Assembly: GCF_019091455.1 (NCBI RefSeq)
Contig: NZ_JAGXJN010000011.1
Location: forward strand, 118,614 to 182,613
DNA: 64,000 nucleotides
From: Chitinophaga sp. GbtcB8
GTDB lineage: Bacteria > Bacteroidota > Bacteroidia > Chitinophagales > Chitinophagaceae
Reading direction: 5' to 3'
Shown here piece by piece: positions 52,696 through 61,526 of this stretch (within the stretch, counting starts at the first letter, position 1; each line of letters opens with the position of its first letter). Below the pieces are notes generated by a model. That model was given only the letters and a program-made list of their open reading frames with translations. It was not told where the DNA came from and searched no databases. Both the position numbers and the translations under genes were made by a program.

Positions 52696-53769
52696 ATGTT
52701 CAAACGTCTGTTTCGCTTACTCCGGCGTCGCCGGGGAAGGATAGGAATTGCTATTGCCTGTTTTCTGCTAAGCATTGCAGCTATATGGGTGTTGTACGTC
52801 GCATCAGATAAAATTAACCACCGGCCTAATGGTTTCATCCGGCTCATTCCGCCGCACCGTGCCGTTCCGGAAAAAATACTGGATGTTAAGTATAACTCCT
52901 TCTACATTGCAGGAGCTACGCCTACCCGTATTTTCCTGGGCAATGCCACAGCTGCCACTTTTATCCTGACCACTAATTATACGTTGTCAGATACAGGGCA
53001 TATGTGGTTAACATTGCCGCCGGAAACAAGGCTGGCCGGACCGGTTACCATCGAGATCGACTCACCGCACCTCTATATGATGGCTGGCCTGCAGGGCACT
53101 TTATTGCACACGCTGCTGCCAGACACTCTCCTCAGCCGCCTGCCCGAAGGGCGCCGCCAGTTCTTTAATGCCCGGCCATTATCCCCCGCCTCTTTTATAA
53201 TGCGAACCTATGACAGCGCCTGGCAACAGAACATACTGGTAAAACGTACCTCGGAAACGGCCTACCTGCGGCCATCTCCGCCGTTGCTGGAGAAGCAGAT
53301 AGACGGTGTGTTCTGCACAGACGGTGTACTGAGCTACGAGCCTAATACGGCAAAACTCATGTACATGTACTACTACCGTAACCAGTTTTTGTGTATGGAC
53401 ACTAACCTGAACGTACTATACAAAGGCCGGACTATTGACACTACCGCCCATGCTCACATCAAGGTATCCTCCATGGTAGACGTTGGCAAAAGCACCGTTT
53501 CCTCGCCCTCCGGCGTGGTAAACCGCTTAAGCTGTATGGACACCCAGTGGCTGTATGTAAATTCAAAACTGATGGCCAACAATGAACGGAAAGAGGAATT
53601 TGATAAGGTGTCTGTAATCGACGTGTATTCATTGAAAGACGGCACTTATCATTTCAGTTTTTACCTGCCCAACCTGGGAGAAAAGAAAATACGCAGCTTC
53701 CGGGTGTTCAATAAAACATTGGTCGCATTATATGACCACTACGTGTATACGTTCAGGCTAAATTTTTAG
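52696..53769 (+). CDS. Unknown membrane-anchored protein, probable beta-propeller-like ectodomain
   Basis: A 357-residue protein not recognised as a named family. A very basic N-terminus (FKRLFRLLRRRRGRIG) precedes a single membrane helix (IAIACFLLSIAAIWVLYVA), so most of the protein lies in the periplasm. The ectodomain has repeated beta-type segments (KYNSFYIAGATPTRIFLGN; DGVLSYEPNTAKLMYMYYYRNQFLCMDTNLNVLYKGRTID; DTQWLYVNSKLMANN; VSVIDVYSLKDGTYHFSFYLP; IRSFRVFNKTLVALYDHYVYTFRL), suggestive of a propeller similar to 6-bladed Bacteroidota proteins. It follows the DUF6520-like gene by 64 bases and ends before a terminator, so the four genes from SusC may form one unit. Confidence 0.6.
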   Translation: MFKRLFRLLRRRRGRIGIAIACFLLSIAAIWVLYVASDKINHRPNGFIRLIPPHRAVPEKILDVKYNSFYIAGATPTRIFLGNATAATFILTTNYTLSDTGHMWLTLPPETRLAGPVTIEIDSPHLYMMAGLQGTLLHTLLPDTLLSRLPEGRRQFFNARPLSPASFIMRTYDSAWQQNILVKRTSETAYLRPSPPLLEKQIDGVFCTDGVLSYEPNTAKLMYMYYYRNQFLCMDTNLNVLYKGRTIDTTAHAHIKVSSMVDVGKSTVSSPSGVVNRLSCMDTQWLYVNSKLMANNERKEEFDKVSVIDVYSLKDGTYHFSFYLPNLGEKKIRSFRVFNKTLVALYDHYVYTFRLNF

Positions 53770-53817
53770 GTCCCGGCTTGAACAGAGCGGATCTAAGCTG
53801 AAGTAGCGTAGATAAGA

Positions 53818-53842
53818 AGCCGGATTTTTATCCGGCTTTTTT
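53818..53842 (+). terminator. Rho-independent terminator after the unknown membrane protein
   Basis: GCCGGAT (53819-53825) pairs with ATCCGGC (53830-53836), 4-base TTTT loop, followed by TTTTTT. Confidence 0.9.
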
Positions 53843-54152
53843 ATTCCTGTAATCAAACCGCAGTCACTGCAGCATTAACGAATTTTCCATGCAGAATTAC
53901 GTATCTTCTTTTGCATTAACTAATGGTTAATAATACGTAAGAGAATTAAGATCAATTAAGATATGTGGATTGTTGAACTGGCGCATAAGGATACTTTATG
54001 AGGGTAGTTATTTGAACACCGGAGCTGTAATAAGGTTACAGGTATTAATAGCAATGCCTCCCTTTATCTAACGTATTGTGATAGTAACTGTTGTGTTGTT
54101 TGCAGGCCGTATGTAAATTAATATTCCCCCAAATATTATTTCTATTAAATTC

Positions 54153-54183
54153 TTGCGCAGATCAAAAAAAAGTATAAACTTTG
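54153..54183 (+). promoter_or_regulatory. Possible promoter upstream of the 28-codon frame and flotillin-like gene
   Basis: TTG (54153-54155), 20 bases, then AAACTTTG (54176-54183), which differs from TAnnTTTG at one position. Transcription would start near 54190. Confidence 0.4.
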
Positions 54184-54209
54184 TGTGGTAATAATAATTA
54201 CAACCTAAA

Positions 54210-54296
54210 ATGAAAACGGACGATCATTCGATCAACTTCTTTAAAGTTTTTGTTGCCTCTCACTTCAATACCTCACCGCCCCCGGCTATCGTTTAA
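54210..54296 (+). CDS. Possible 28-residue leader or remnant frame
   Basis: An ATG at 54210, about 20 bases after the expected transcription start, opens 28 codons (MKTDDHSINFF... ending SPPPAIV) to TAA at 54294-54296. No family is recognised and nothing decides whether it is translated. It could be a leader peptide, an independent small protein or the stub of a lost gene. Confidence 0.25.
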   Translation: MKTDDHSINFFKVFVASHFNTSPPPAIV

Positions 54297-54434
54297 TAAA
54301 CAGCAAAGGCCCCTGTACCGTATATCAGGCATCGTGTGCTTGCACGTACCAGTACCTGTACCTTTTACTGCCTGAACTACCGCTTTGCGGCGGTTGGTGG
54401 CTAACATCACAATTATCATAAATCCCTAATCAAA

Positions 54435-56333
54435 ATGCAAAACGCAGAAATCATCAGATGGGTGATGCTCATCGGCATACCCTTACTATGCCTTGTTTTT
54501 TACCGCCTTATTTTGCGGGTATTCTTTGGCGTAGTAATAGTACCGGAAGACCGTATAGGCCTGGTTACTAAAAAGTTTGTACTGTTCGGTAAGCAGGAGC
54601 TGCCGGAAGGCCGCATTATTGCGCTGAATGGCGAAGCCGGTTTCCAGGCGCAAACACTGGCCCCCGGTGTATATTTCTGGAAATGGATCTGGCAGTATTC
54701 CGTTACTTTTCAGGCCTTTACTATTATACCCACCGGCAAAATTGGCCTGGTGCTGGCAAAAGACGGCGGGGAGCTGGAAACCGGCTCCATACTGGCCCGC
54801 AAGGTACCCTGCGATGCTTTCCAGGATGCGCGCGCTTTCCTGGAGAACGGCGGCCGCAAAGGCCGGCAAACAGCCATCATCACACCCGGCTCTTACCGCA
54901 TCAACACCTTTTTGTTTGAGCTGGAAATGACCGATATGGTAAGCATACCTGAAAATGCCGTGGGCATCGTAACCACGCTGGAAGGTAAGGCCATTGAAGA
55001 CGGGCAGATAGCAGGTAAGCCCATGGCAGGGCATAACAAGTTCCAGGATGTGGATACCTTCCTGGAAAACGGCGGCTACAAAGGCCTGCAGGAGCAGGTA
55101 ATGCTGGCTGGTTCCTACTTCCTGAACCCCTGGTTTGCCAAAGTGGAAATGGTGCGCATGACGGAAATTTCCATCGGGCATGTAGGCGTGGTGATCTCCT
55201 TTGTGGGCCAGGATGGCGAAGACCTGAGCGGAGTGGAGTTCAAACATGGTAACATTGTGGCCAGGGGCCATAAAGGCGTATGGGCGGAGCCGTTAGGCCC
55301 CGGTAAGTATCCCATTAACCCGTACATCATGAAAATTGAAATGGTGCCAACTACCAACCTGGTGCTGAACTGGGCCTCTGCACGCAGTGAAGCGCATCAG
55401 CTGGACAAAAATCTTTCTACCATTACCGTGCGTAGTAAAGACGGTTTTACTTTTAACCTGGACGTAGCACAGATCATTCACATACCCACTACAGAAGCGC
55501 CTAAGGTAATTGCGCGTTTCGGTAACATGAGCAACCTGGTAACACAGGTGCAGGAGCCTACTATTGGTAACTATTTCCGTAACTCCGCCCAGGATGCAGA
55601 TGCCATCGACTTCCTGAAAAGCCGTAAGGAACGGCAGGAGAGCGCCAGAAGCCATATTGGCCGCGTATTGGAGCAATATAATGTGCATGGGGTGGATACC
55701 CTGATAGGCGACATTGTGCCGCCGGATAGCCTGATGAAAACCTTAACAGACCGTAAGCTGGCCGAAGAGCAGAAGGTAACTTACGAAACACAGATGAAGG
55801 CGCAGGAAACCCGCCAGACCCTGGAAAAAGAAACTGCCATTGCAGAAATGCAGAAAGAAATTGTGAAGGCCGACCAGGGTGTGCTGATCGCGGAAAGAAT
55901 AGCCGATGCTTCTGTAAAGAAAGCCACCGGTGACGCCAACAGCGTGCGTTTGCAGGCCAATGCAGAAGCCGACCGTTTAAAGCTGCTGGCCGGTGGTGAA
56001 GCGGAAAAGGTAAGGCTGCTGGCTAAGGCAGAAGCAGAACGCACAGAATGGATAGCCGTGGCCGATGCAGAAAGAATATCCCGCACCGGTAATGCAGAGG
56101 CGGAAAAGATCCTGGCCATTGGTAAGTCCAGCGCAGAAGCATACCGCCTGGCTGTAGAGGCCATGGGGGGCGATAACTTTACGCAGCTGAAAGTAATGGA
56201 ATCCATTGGCGAGCAGCACGTGCGCATTATGCCGGATGTGCTGATCAATGGCAGTGATAACGGCGGCGGCCCTATCAGCGGGCTGCTTGGGCTGCAGCTA
56301 CTTGAGCAGCTGCGGAAAAAAGCGAATGAATAA
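54435..56333 (+). CDS. SPFH/flotillin-like membrane protein
   Basis: A 632-residue SPFH protein. One membrane helix (VMLIGIPLLCLVFYRLILRVFF, residues about 10-31) precedes a series of four related segments of the type IxxVGIVxxxxG (PEDRIGLVTKK at 38; PTGKIGLVLAKDG at 97; PENAVGIVTTLEGK at 174; SIGHVGVVISFVGQDG at 244). The SPFH/PHB core follows (RSKDGFTFNLDVAQIIHI), then an Ala/Glu-rich coiled coil (residues about 440-585, TAIAEMQKEIVKADQGVLIAERI; ANAEADRLKLLAGGEAEKVRLL). It probably forms large oligomers scaffolding membrane domains. No NfeD gene is adjacent. Longer than most bacterial flotillins because of the repeated N-terminal part. Confidence 0.9.
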   Translation: MQNAEIIRWVMLIGIPLLCLVFYRLILRVFFGVVIVPEDRIGLVTKKFVLFGKQELPEGRIIALNGEAGFQAQTLAPGVYFWKWIWQYSVTFQAFTIIPTGKIGLVLAKDGGELETGSILARKVPCDAFQDARAFLENGGRKGRQTAIITPGSYRINTFLFELEMTDMVSIPENAVGIVTTLEGKAIEDGQIAGKPMAGHNKFQDVDTFLENGGYKGLQEQVMLAGSYFLNPWFAKVEMVRMTEISIGHVGVVISFVGQDGEDLSGVEFKHGNIVARGHKGVWAEPLGPGKYPINPYIMKIEMVPTTNLVLNWASARSEAHQLDKNLSTITVRSKDGFTFNLDVAQIIHIPTTEAPKVIARFGNMSNLVTQVQEPTIGNYFRNSAQDADAIDFLKSRKERQESARSHIGRVLEQYNVHGVDTLIGDIVPPDSLMKTLTDRKLAEEQKVTYETQMKAQETRQTLEKETAIAEMQKEIVKADQGVLIAERIADASVKKATGDANSVRLQANAEADRLKLLAGGEAEKVRLLAKAEAERTEWIAVADAERISRTGNAEAEKILAIGKSSAEAYRLAVEAMGGDNFTQLKVMESIGEQHVRIMPDVLINGSDNGGGPISGLLGLQLLEQLRKKANE

Positions 56334-56466
56334 TTATTGCCGGAATGAACTGTTATTATGCCCGAATTGGCAATTCGGTGCCAACGGGGTTGTCTACTTT
56401 TAGGCCAAAGCGACCCTGCTTTGCAGGTGTTTAATTGTTATTACAGATTAGAACTGAAAATGTACG

Positions 56467-56497
56467 GGAGGTAATCTTTATTACCTCCATTTTTTTT
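56467..56497 (+). terminator. Rho-independent terminator after the flotillin-like gene
   Basis: GGAGGTAA (56467-56474) pairs with TTACCTCC (56481-56488), 6-base loop, followed by A and a run of T residues. It reaches the stop codon of the convergent AraC gene. Confidence 0.88.
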
Positions 56498-57539
56498 ACT
56501 GTTCCATATTCCGTACTACTTTCTGAAAATCCCTTGGCAATATGTCAAATGCTTTTTTAAAAGAACGGGTAAAGTTGGCAGTGTTCTGAAAACCGGTCAT
56601 GTAGGATATTTCCTTGATAGGGTGCTGCTGCCTGCCCAGCAGCTGTTTGGCATACTCCATGCGCTGCGCCTGGTAATACTGGTAACAGCTCATCCCAAAC
56701 ATGGATTTAAACACGCTCTTGAATTTTGTAACGCTCATGTTGCACATGCGTGCCAGCTCTTCCACCGTAAGGGGAGGTGCGCCAAAGTCGCTCACGTAAA
56801 GGTCTTTCACCCTGATCACATCCTGCAGGTTGGTATCATAATAAGCTTCCTGCTGTTCTTCCATCGTAAAAAAGTGCAGGTACCATTGGTGTAGCAGGTT
56901 ATAGGCGGCGCTGATCAGCGCGGGGCGGTGAATGAAAGTAGTGTTGGGCCCTTCGCTGAGCTGCTCAAAGGTTTGATCCATACGGTGCTGTACGCTTAAT
57001 GGCAGCGGTATAATGCTGCTAAAGGGCTGCTGCTGAATAAAATCCTGGATCAGCCCCTGCCGGGGGGTATCAGCGGCCAGGCGTAGCTCCTCCATGGCAA
57101 AGCTGTGCGTCATCATCATTACATATACCCGTTGCCGTTGGCCTGCCGGGAAAAGAAAGCTGCTGCTTAGCTGTGTGCTGTATACAAAAAGGCAATCGCT
57201 GTGAATGGAAAGGTCTTGCCCCGTATGGTTGGTATCTGTAAAATAAGGCTGCTGAAAGCCGTAGCGGCAGCCGCTCATATAATAATGCTCCTTTTTTTGC
57301 AGCGGGCATACCAGTAATGCCTGCTGCTGCCAGGTAACATCACATAACAGGCAGGAGAGGCCGTTAAACAGCTCCCGGTATTCAATAAAACCGTTACCCA
57401 GTGCCCGCGGCAGGTAAATACGGTTATGCTCCGCCTTCACTGTGCTTTTGCCATAAGGTTCAAAAGCCGCTGCCAGCTGTGCCAGCAGGCGTTTTACAGG
57501 TCCGGGCGAAAAAGATATGGTGAACAGTTTATCCTTCAT
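56496..57539 (-). CDS. AraC family transcriptional regulator
   Basis: A 347-residue regulator with a C-terminal AraC double HTH: PPLTVEELARMCNMSVTKFKSVFKSMFGMSCYQYYQAQRMEYAKQLLGRQQHPIKEISYMTGFQNTANFTRSFKKAFDILPRDFQK (residues about 255-340). The N-terminal 230 residues resemble the large cupin-like sensor region of Bacteroidota AraC proteins acting on outer-membrane or siderophore uptake genes, but no ligand can be named. It is transcribed toward the flotillin-like gene, with no obvious target beside it. Confidence 0.9.
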   Translation of the reverse strand: MKDKLFTISFSPGPVKRLLAQLAAAFEPYGKSTVKAEHNRIYLPRALGNGFIEYRELFNGLSCLLCDVTWQQQALLVCPLQKKEHYYMSGCRYGFQQPYFTDTNHTGQDLSIHSDCLFVYSTQLSSSFLFPAGQRQRVYVMMMTHSFAMEELRLAADTPRQGLIQDFIQQQPFSSIIPLPLSVQHRMDQTFEQLSEGPNTTFIHRPALISAAYNLLHQWYLHFFTMEEQQEAYYDTNLQDVIRVKDLYVSDFGAPPLTVEELARMCNMSVTKFKSVFKSMFGMSCYQYYQAQRMEYAKQLLGRQQHPIKEISYMTGFQNTANFTRSFKKAFDILPRDFQKVVRNMEQ

Positions 57540-57928
57540 GCACCGTCATTACAACAATTAACAAAATACAAAGTTGGCATCACCGGCTAAACGGCCGGCA
57601 TGTTAAAAACAATTATAAAGAGGGTGAATGGTTATGGCGGGAAAAGGTTGTTATGCCCGTAAATAGTTGGATTACAATTACAAATTACAACCCTCTTAAC
57701 AAAAAATCATGCCAAAGTCTGAACAGCCTGCCAAACGTTTTGCACTGTTATTATGACCTTTTAGATAATAATTACCGGGGCTCCTTCTTTTCCTTTGTGG
57801 TGAGTTTCAAAAAAGTTGATAACACCCAAGAAGTTTTGCCCGTTGCCTGGTTTAATATTGAATAGCCTAACCAGCCGCAGCGGGCTTTTTATTTTTTTCG
57901 CTATCTTCGCCGCTTTACATTTTAATTT
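57540..57928. other. Gene-free region between the AraC and helicase genes
   Basis: 389 bases without a convincing gene. Short frames here lack any family resemblance. TATCTTCG at 57902-57909, 19 bases before the helicase start, resembles a TAnnTTTG -7 box with one change and probably belongs to that gene. Confidence 0.45.
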
Positions 57929-60127
57929 ATGCCCCCAACAGATAGCAGCAACACCATGTTTCAACTGGCGGCAGATTTTATACAGCAAACCAACCGCCAT
58001 ATCTTTTTAACCGGTAAAGCCGGCACAGGTAAAACCACTTTCCTGAAACATATCAGGGAGTACACTGCCAAAAATACGGTAGTGATAGCCCCTACAGGTG
58101 TAGCCGCTATTAATGCCGGCGGCGTTACCATGCACTCATTTTTCCAGCTGCCCTTTGGTCCGTTCATACCCGGCACCAAAAGAGGTTTTGGGCAGGATGA
58201 TGATGTAAGCATGGACCGGCATGCGTTATTCCGCAGCATCCGTTTTAACCATGATAAGAAAGAGATCCTGCGCGACCTGGAGCTGCTGATCATTGACGAG
58301 GTGAGCATGGTGCGGGCCGACTCACTGGACGCTATAGACGCTATTTTGCGCCATTTCCGTAACCAGCCCTTGTTGCCTTTTGGCGGGGTGCAGGTGCTGT
58401 TCATTGGCGATCTGTTCCAGCTGCCGCCCGTAGTGCCGGATTCTGAATGGCAGATCTTAAAAGAACATTATGCCGGTGTATTCTTCTTTCATGCCAAAGT
58501 GCTGGAAGAAGCGCCGCCCTTATATGTGGAGCTGAAAAAGATCTACCGGCAGAATGAAGCCGCTTTTATTGACCTGCTGAACGGTATCCGTAATAATAAT
58601 GCCACCGCGGCACAGCTGGAATTGCTGAACCAGCGCTACCAGCCATCCTTTACCGGCCAGGAGCAGCAGTATATTGTATTAACCACGCATAACCGCCGGG
58701 CCGATGAAATTAATGCCAGCCGCCTGGCGGCCGTGCCTGGGCCTGTTCACCGTTTTGAGGGCACTGTAGAAGGCGATTTCAGTGATAAAGCCCTGCCCAC
58801 AGAGCTGGTGCTGCAGCTGAAACCCGGGGCGCAGGTAATGTTCATTAAGAACGACCTGGCAGAAGTAAAACGTTATTACAACGGTAAAATAGCCACGGTA
58901 AGATCTATTGATAAAGACCGCATTATTGTTACGCTGGCCGGCAGCGGGGAAGACCTGCAGCTGGAAAAGGAAACCTGGCGCAACATCCGCTACACGCATA
59001 ATAAAACCGATAACCGTATAGAAGAAGAGGAGCTGGGCAGCTTTACCCAGTATCCTATCCGCCTGGCCTGGGCCATTACCATTCATAAAAGCCAGGGCCT
59101 CACGTTTGAAAAGGCCATTATTGATGCCGGCAGCGCCTTTGCGCCCGGGCAGGTATATGTGGCCCTAAGCCGCTGTACCTCGCTGGAAGGGCTGGTGCTG
59201 CATTCCCGCATTCATGCCGCCGCTATCCGGAATGACGAGCAGGTGATTGCTTTTGCCGCTAAGGAAAATGCGGCCAATGAGCTGGAAGTGCTGCTGGATA
59301 TGGAACGGCGCGTATTCTGGTCAAACAGTCTGAAGCAGGTATTTAACTGGCAGAAATTGCTGCTGGCTTTACAGGCGCATGCCGCCTGGCTGCCAGGTAA
59401 AAAACTGCCGGATATGGAAGCCGCGCTGTTATTAAACAGCACTTTACAGCAAAAGGCTGTACGCCAGCAGGAGGTAGCCCAGAAGTTCCGGCAGCAGTTA
59501 GGGAGCCTGCTGGATGTGGTAGTGCAAACGGCCGATCCATCGTCTATACAGGAGCGCATGAATAAAGCCATTGGTTATTTTACGCAGGCGGTGTATGATG
59601 AGCTGATCAAACCCTTGCAGGAGCATAAGGCAACGGTAAAAGGCGCCAAACAGCGTAAGTACCAGGACCAGCTGGAAACCCTGGAAGCCGCGCTGTGGTT
59701 AAAGCTGCAGCAGGTATGGAAGGCCAGTTATTGTGATACTACCTTTAATGCCGGCTTAACAGATCATAGCCAGCTACGCAACCAAACCACTGCCGCGAAG
59801 CCGGGAAAACAGAAGGCAGAAGTGGGCAGCAGCCGCCGTGGCAGCCTGGAGCTGTACCTGGGTGGTAAAAGCATAGCAGAAATTGCGGACATAAGGCAGC
59901 TTACCATTGGTACGGTAGAGGGGCACCTGGCCCAATGCGTAGGGGCCGGTGAGCTGGCGCTGGAAAGTTTTGTATCCAAGGAAAAAATAGATAAGATCAT
60001 GCCGCTCCTTGCCTCTATGGGAGCCGCTGCAGCCGGCGCTATCCGCCAGCGTTTAGGCGATGAGGTAAGTTATGCGGAGATCAGGGCTGTGCAGGGATAT
60101 AGCAGGCTGTCTTCAGCCAAAAGCTGA
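57929..60127 (+). CDS. Pif1-like SF1B DNA helicase with C-terminal HTH
   Basis: A 732-residue helicase. N-terminal half: Walker A FLTGKAGTGKTTFLKHI (residues about 25-41), motif Ia VVIAPTGVAAINAGGVTMHSFFQLP, Walker B LLIIDEVSMVRADSLDAID, motif III VLFIGDLFQLPPVV, and later motifs YIVLTTHNRRADEIN, AWAITIHKSQGLTFEKAIIDAG and GQVYVALSRCTSLEGLVL. These are the Pif1/RecD2-type signatures for 5'-3' unwinding. The C-terminal region holds a helical linker and a HTH-like domain (SRRGSLELYLGGKSIAEIADIRQLTIGTVEGHLAQCV) seen in RecQ-like and Bacteroidota Pif1-like proteins. Likely role: DNA repair or resolving structured DNA. Confidence 0.92.
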   Translation: MPPTDSSNTMFQLAADFIQQTNRHIFLTGKAGTGKTTFLKHIREYTAKNTVVIAPTGVAAINAGGVTMHSFFQLPFGPFIPGTKRGFGQDDDVSMDRHALFRSIRFNHDKKEILRDLELLIIDEVSMVRADSLDAIDAILRHFRNQPLLPFGGVQVLFIGDLFQLPPVVPDSEWQILKEHYAGVFFFHAKVLEEAPPLYVELKKIYRQNEAAFIDLLNGIRNNNATAAQLELLNQRYQPSFTGQEQQYIVLTTHNRRADEINASRLAAVPGPVHRFEGTVEGDFSDKALPTELVLQLKPGAQVMFIKNDLAEVKRYYNGKIATVRSIDKDRIIVTLAGSGEDLQLEKETWRNIRYTHNKTDNRIEEEELGSFTQYPIRLAWAITIHKSQGLTFEKAIIDAGSAFAPGQVYVALSRCTSLEGLVLHSRIHAAAIRNDEQVIAFAAKENAANELEVLLDMERRVFWSNSLKQVFNWQKLLLALQAHAAWLPGKKLPDMEAALLLNSTLQQKAVRQQEVAQKFRQQLGSLLDVVVQTADPSSIQERMNKAIGYFTQAVYDELIKPLQEHKATVKGAKQRKYQDQLETLEAALWLKLQQVWKASYCDTTFNAGLTDHSQLRNQTTAAKPGKQKAEVGSSRRGSLELYLGGKSIAEIADIRQLTIGTVEGHLAQCVGAGELALESFVSKEKIDKIMPLLASMGAAAAGAIRQRLGDEVSYAEIRAVQGYSRLSSAKS

Positions 60128-60172
60128 GGTGAATTACAAATTGCTCATTACCCCAAATCCACCAACAATCGT

Positions 60173-60180
60173 TATATTTG
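60173..60180 (+). promoter_or_regulatory. Bacteroidota-type -7 box of the LLM oxidoreductase gene
   Basis: TATATTTG matches TAnnTTTG exactly and lies 83 bases before the ATG at 60264. The intervening leader contains copy 3 of the 25-bp element. Confidence 0.55.
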
Positions 60181-60195
60181 CTCCTCGCAATACGT

Positions 60196-60220
60196 AATTC
60201 GTAATTGACAATTCGTAATT
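60196..60220 (+). repeat. 25-bp intergenic element, copy 3
   Basis: AATTCGTAATT at 60196-60206 and 60210-60220, separated by GAC. It differs from copy 2 (18788) at one base and lies in the probable 5' leader of the LLM oxidoreductase gene. Confidence 0.8.
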
Positions 60221-60263
60221 ACTCATTGTTCCTGCCTGCAACCGTTGCCACATTTCAATTACT

Positions 60264-61274
60264 ATGGCACGACAAAAGAAACTTAAGCTCAGCGTTTTAG
60301 ACCAATCTCCCATCCGTAAAGGCAGCAATGCCGTGGAAGCACTACAGGAAAGCGTTCAACTGGTGCAATTAGCAGACCGTTTAGGGTTTACCCGTTACTG
60401 GGTATCAGAACATCACAATACCGCTACATTAGCCGGCTCTGCCCCGGAAATATTGATTGCCCGCCTGGCAGCAGCCTCTGAGCGCATCCGGGTAGGTTCC
60501 GGCGGCGTAATGCTGCCCAATCACAGCACCTTAAAAGTAGCGGAGAACTTCCGTTTGCTGGAAGCCCTGTACCCGGAGCGTATTGACCTGGGCATAGGCC
60601 GGGCTCCGGGTGGCGACCGTATTACGGCGCATTTGCTCAACCCATCCAACAGTTTTAATCCCCGGGAATTTGTGCAGCAGGTGGCCGATCTGCAGGCTTA
60701 CCTGAGTGAGAATGCCAATACCGGCTCTATACACGAAAAGGTAAAAGCCATTCCGCATATAGATACCATGCCCGGTCTCTGGATGCTTACATCCAGTGGG
60801 GAAAGCGGCTTGCTGGCCGCTCATTATGGCATAGCCCTTTCCTTTGCCCATTTCATTTACCCCGTAGGCGGCCCGCAGGCGCTGCAAAATTACCGGGAGC
60901 AGTTCCGCCCCTCGCCCTGGCTGCAGGAGCCACAGGCCAGCGTGGGCATTTTTGTTTTTTGTGCAGATACAGCCGAAAAGGCACAGCAGCTGCAGTCTGT
61001 AATGGACCATCGCCTGCTAAACCTGGAAAAAGGCCGGGTAGATGTAGTACCTTCTTACGACGAGATAAAGGACTACGAATATTCCCCGGCAGAGTGGGAG
61101 CGGGTGCTGCATAACCGCGGCCGTATGATCACTGGTACCCCGCCGCAGGTAAAGGAACAGCTGCTGCAGCTGGCCGATGATTATGAGGTAGATGAAATTG
61201 TAATTGCCACCATCACAGATCATTTTGAAGACCGCCTCCGGTCCTATGAGCTACTGGCGGAACTCTTTTTATAA
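60264..61274 (+). CDS. LLM-class flavin-dependent oxidoreductase
   Basis: A 336-residue luciferase-like monooxygenase family protein. The start KLKLSVLDQSPIRKGSNAVEALQESVQLVQLADRLGFTRYWVSEHHNTATLAGSAPEILIARLAAASERIRVGSGGVMLPNHSTLKVAENFRLLEALYPERIDLGIGRAPGGD is typical of the MsnO8-like subgroup (group 1, single-component). It binds FMN in a TIM barrel; the substrate is unknown. It is monocistronic, with a leader holding the third copy of the 25-bp element and inverted word repeats beyond its end (61277-61391). Confidence 0.92.
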   Translation: MARQKKLKLSVLDQSPIRKGSNAVEALQESVQLVQLADRLGFTRYWVSEHHNTATLAGSAPEILIARLAAASERIRVGSGGVMLPNHSTLKVAENFRLLEALYPERIDLGIGRAPGGDRITAHLLNPSNSFNPREFVQQVADLQAYLSENANTGSIHEKVKAIPHIDTMPGLWMLTSSGESGLLAAHYGIALSFAHFIYPVGGPQALQNYREQFRPSPWLQEPQASVGIFVFCADTAEKAQQLQSVMDHRLLNLEKGRVDVVPSYDEIKDYEYSPAEWERVLHNRGRMITGTPPQVKEQLLQLADDYEVDEIVIATITDHFEDRLRSYELLAELFL

Positions 61275-61276
61275 TC

Positions 61277-61391
61277 ACGCTGAATGCAAAACGCTGAATG
61301 CTTAACGCCGAACGCTAACGCAGCCGGGGGGATGTCCGTGCGCAAACCTACATAATCAGCATTCAGCGTTAAGCATTCGGCTTTCAGCGTA
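61277..61391. repeat. Word-type inverted repeat (CGCTGAATGC / GCATTCAGCG)
   Basis: CGCTGAATGC and related words (ACGCTGAATGCTTAACGCC) at 61279-61309 face GCATTCAGCGTTAAGCATTC (61359-61378) and CTTTCAGCGTAAT. The gap 61275-61526 has no gene. A further group at about 61459-61496 (AAGCATTAAGCTTTTAGCGTTAAGCGCT) uses the same words. Transcripts could form long, variable stems between the LLM and rhaT genes. Confidence 0.7.
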
Positions 61392-61526
61392 ATCAACACT
61401 AGGTATGTATAGGATAGTTCCTTCTCCACCTTTCTTTATTTTTAGTCATCCTGGCAAATGCACTAAGCATTAAGCTTTTAGCGTTAAGCGCTAAAAAGGA
61501 CTGATATAAAATACAATTCCACATTT

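Larger units (their letters stand above)
53843..54434. other. 592-base gene-poor region upstream of the flotillin-like gene
   Basis: No gene of normal length is seen. It contains a promoter-like pair at 54153-54183 and a 28-codon frame at 54210-54296, listed separately. The remainder (53843-54150) is AT-rich with no recognisable element. Confidence 0.5.

Noticed and set aside
57653..57865. Rightward 70-codon frame before the helicase gene
   Set aside because: No recognisable features, no ribosome or promoter context, and it overlaps the probable helicase promoter region.
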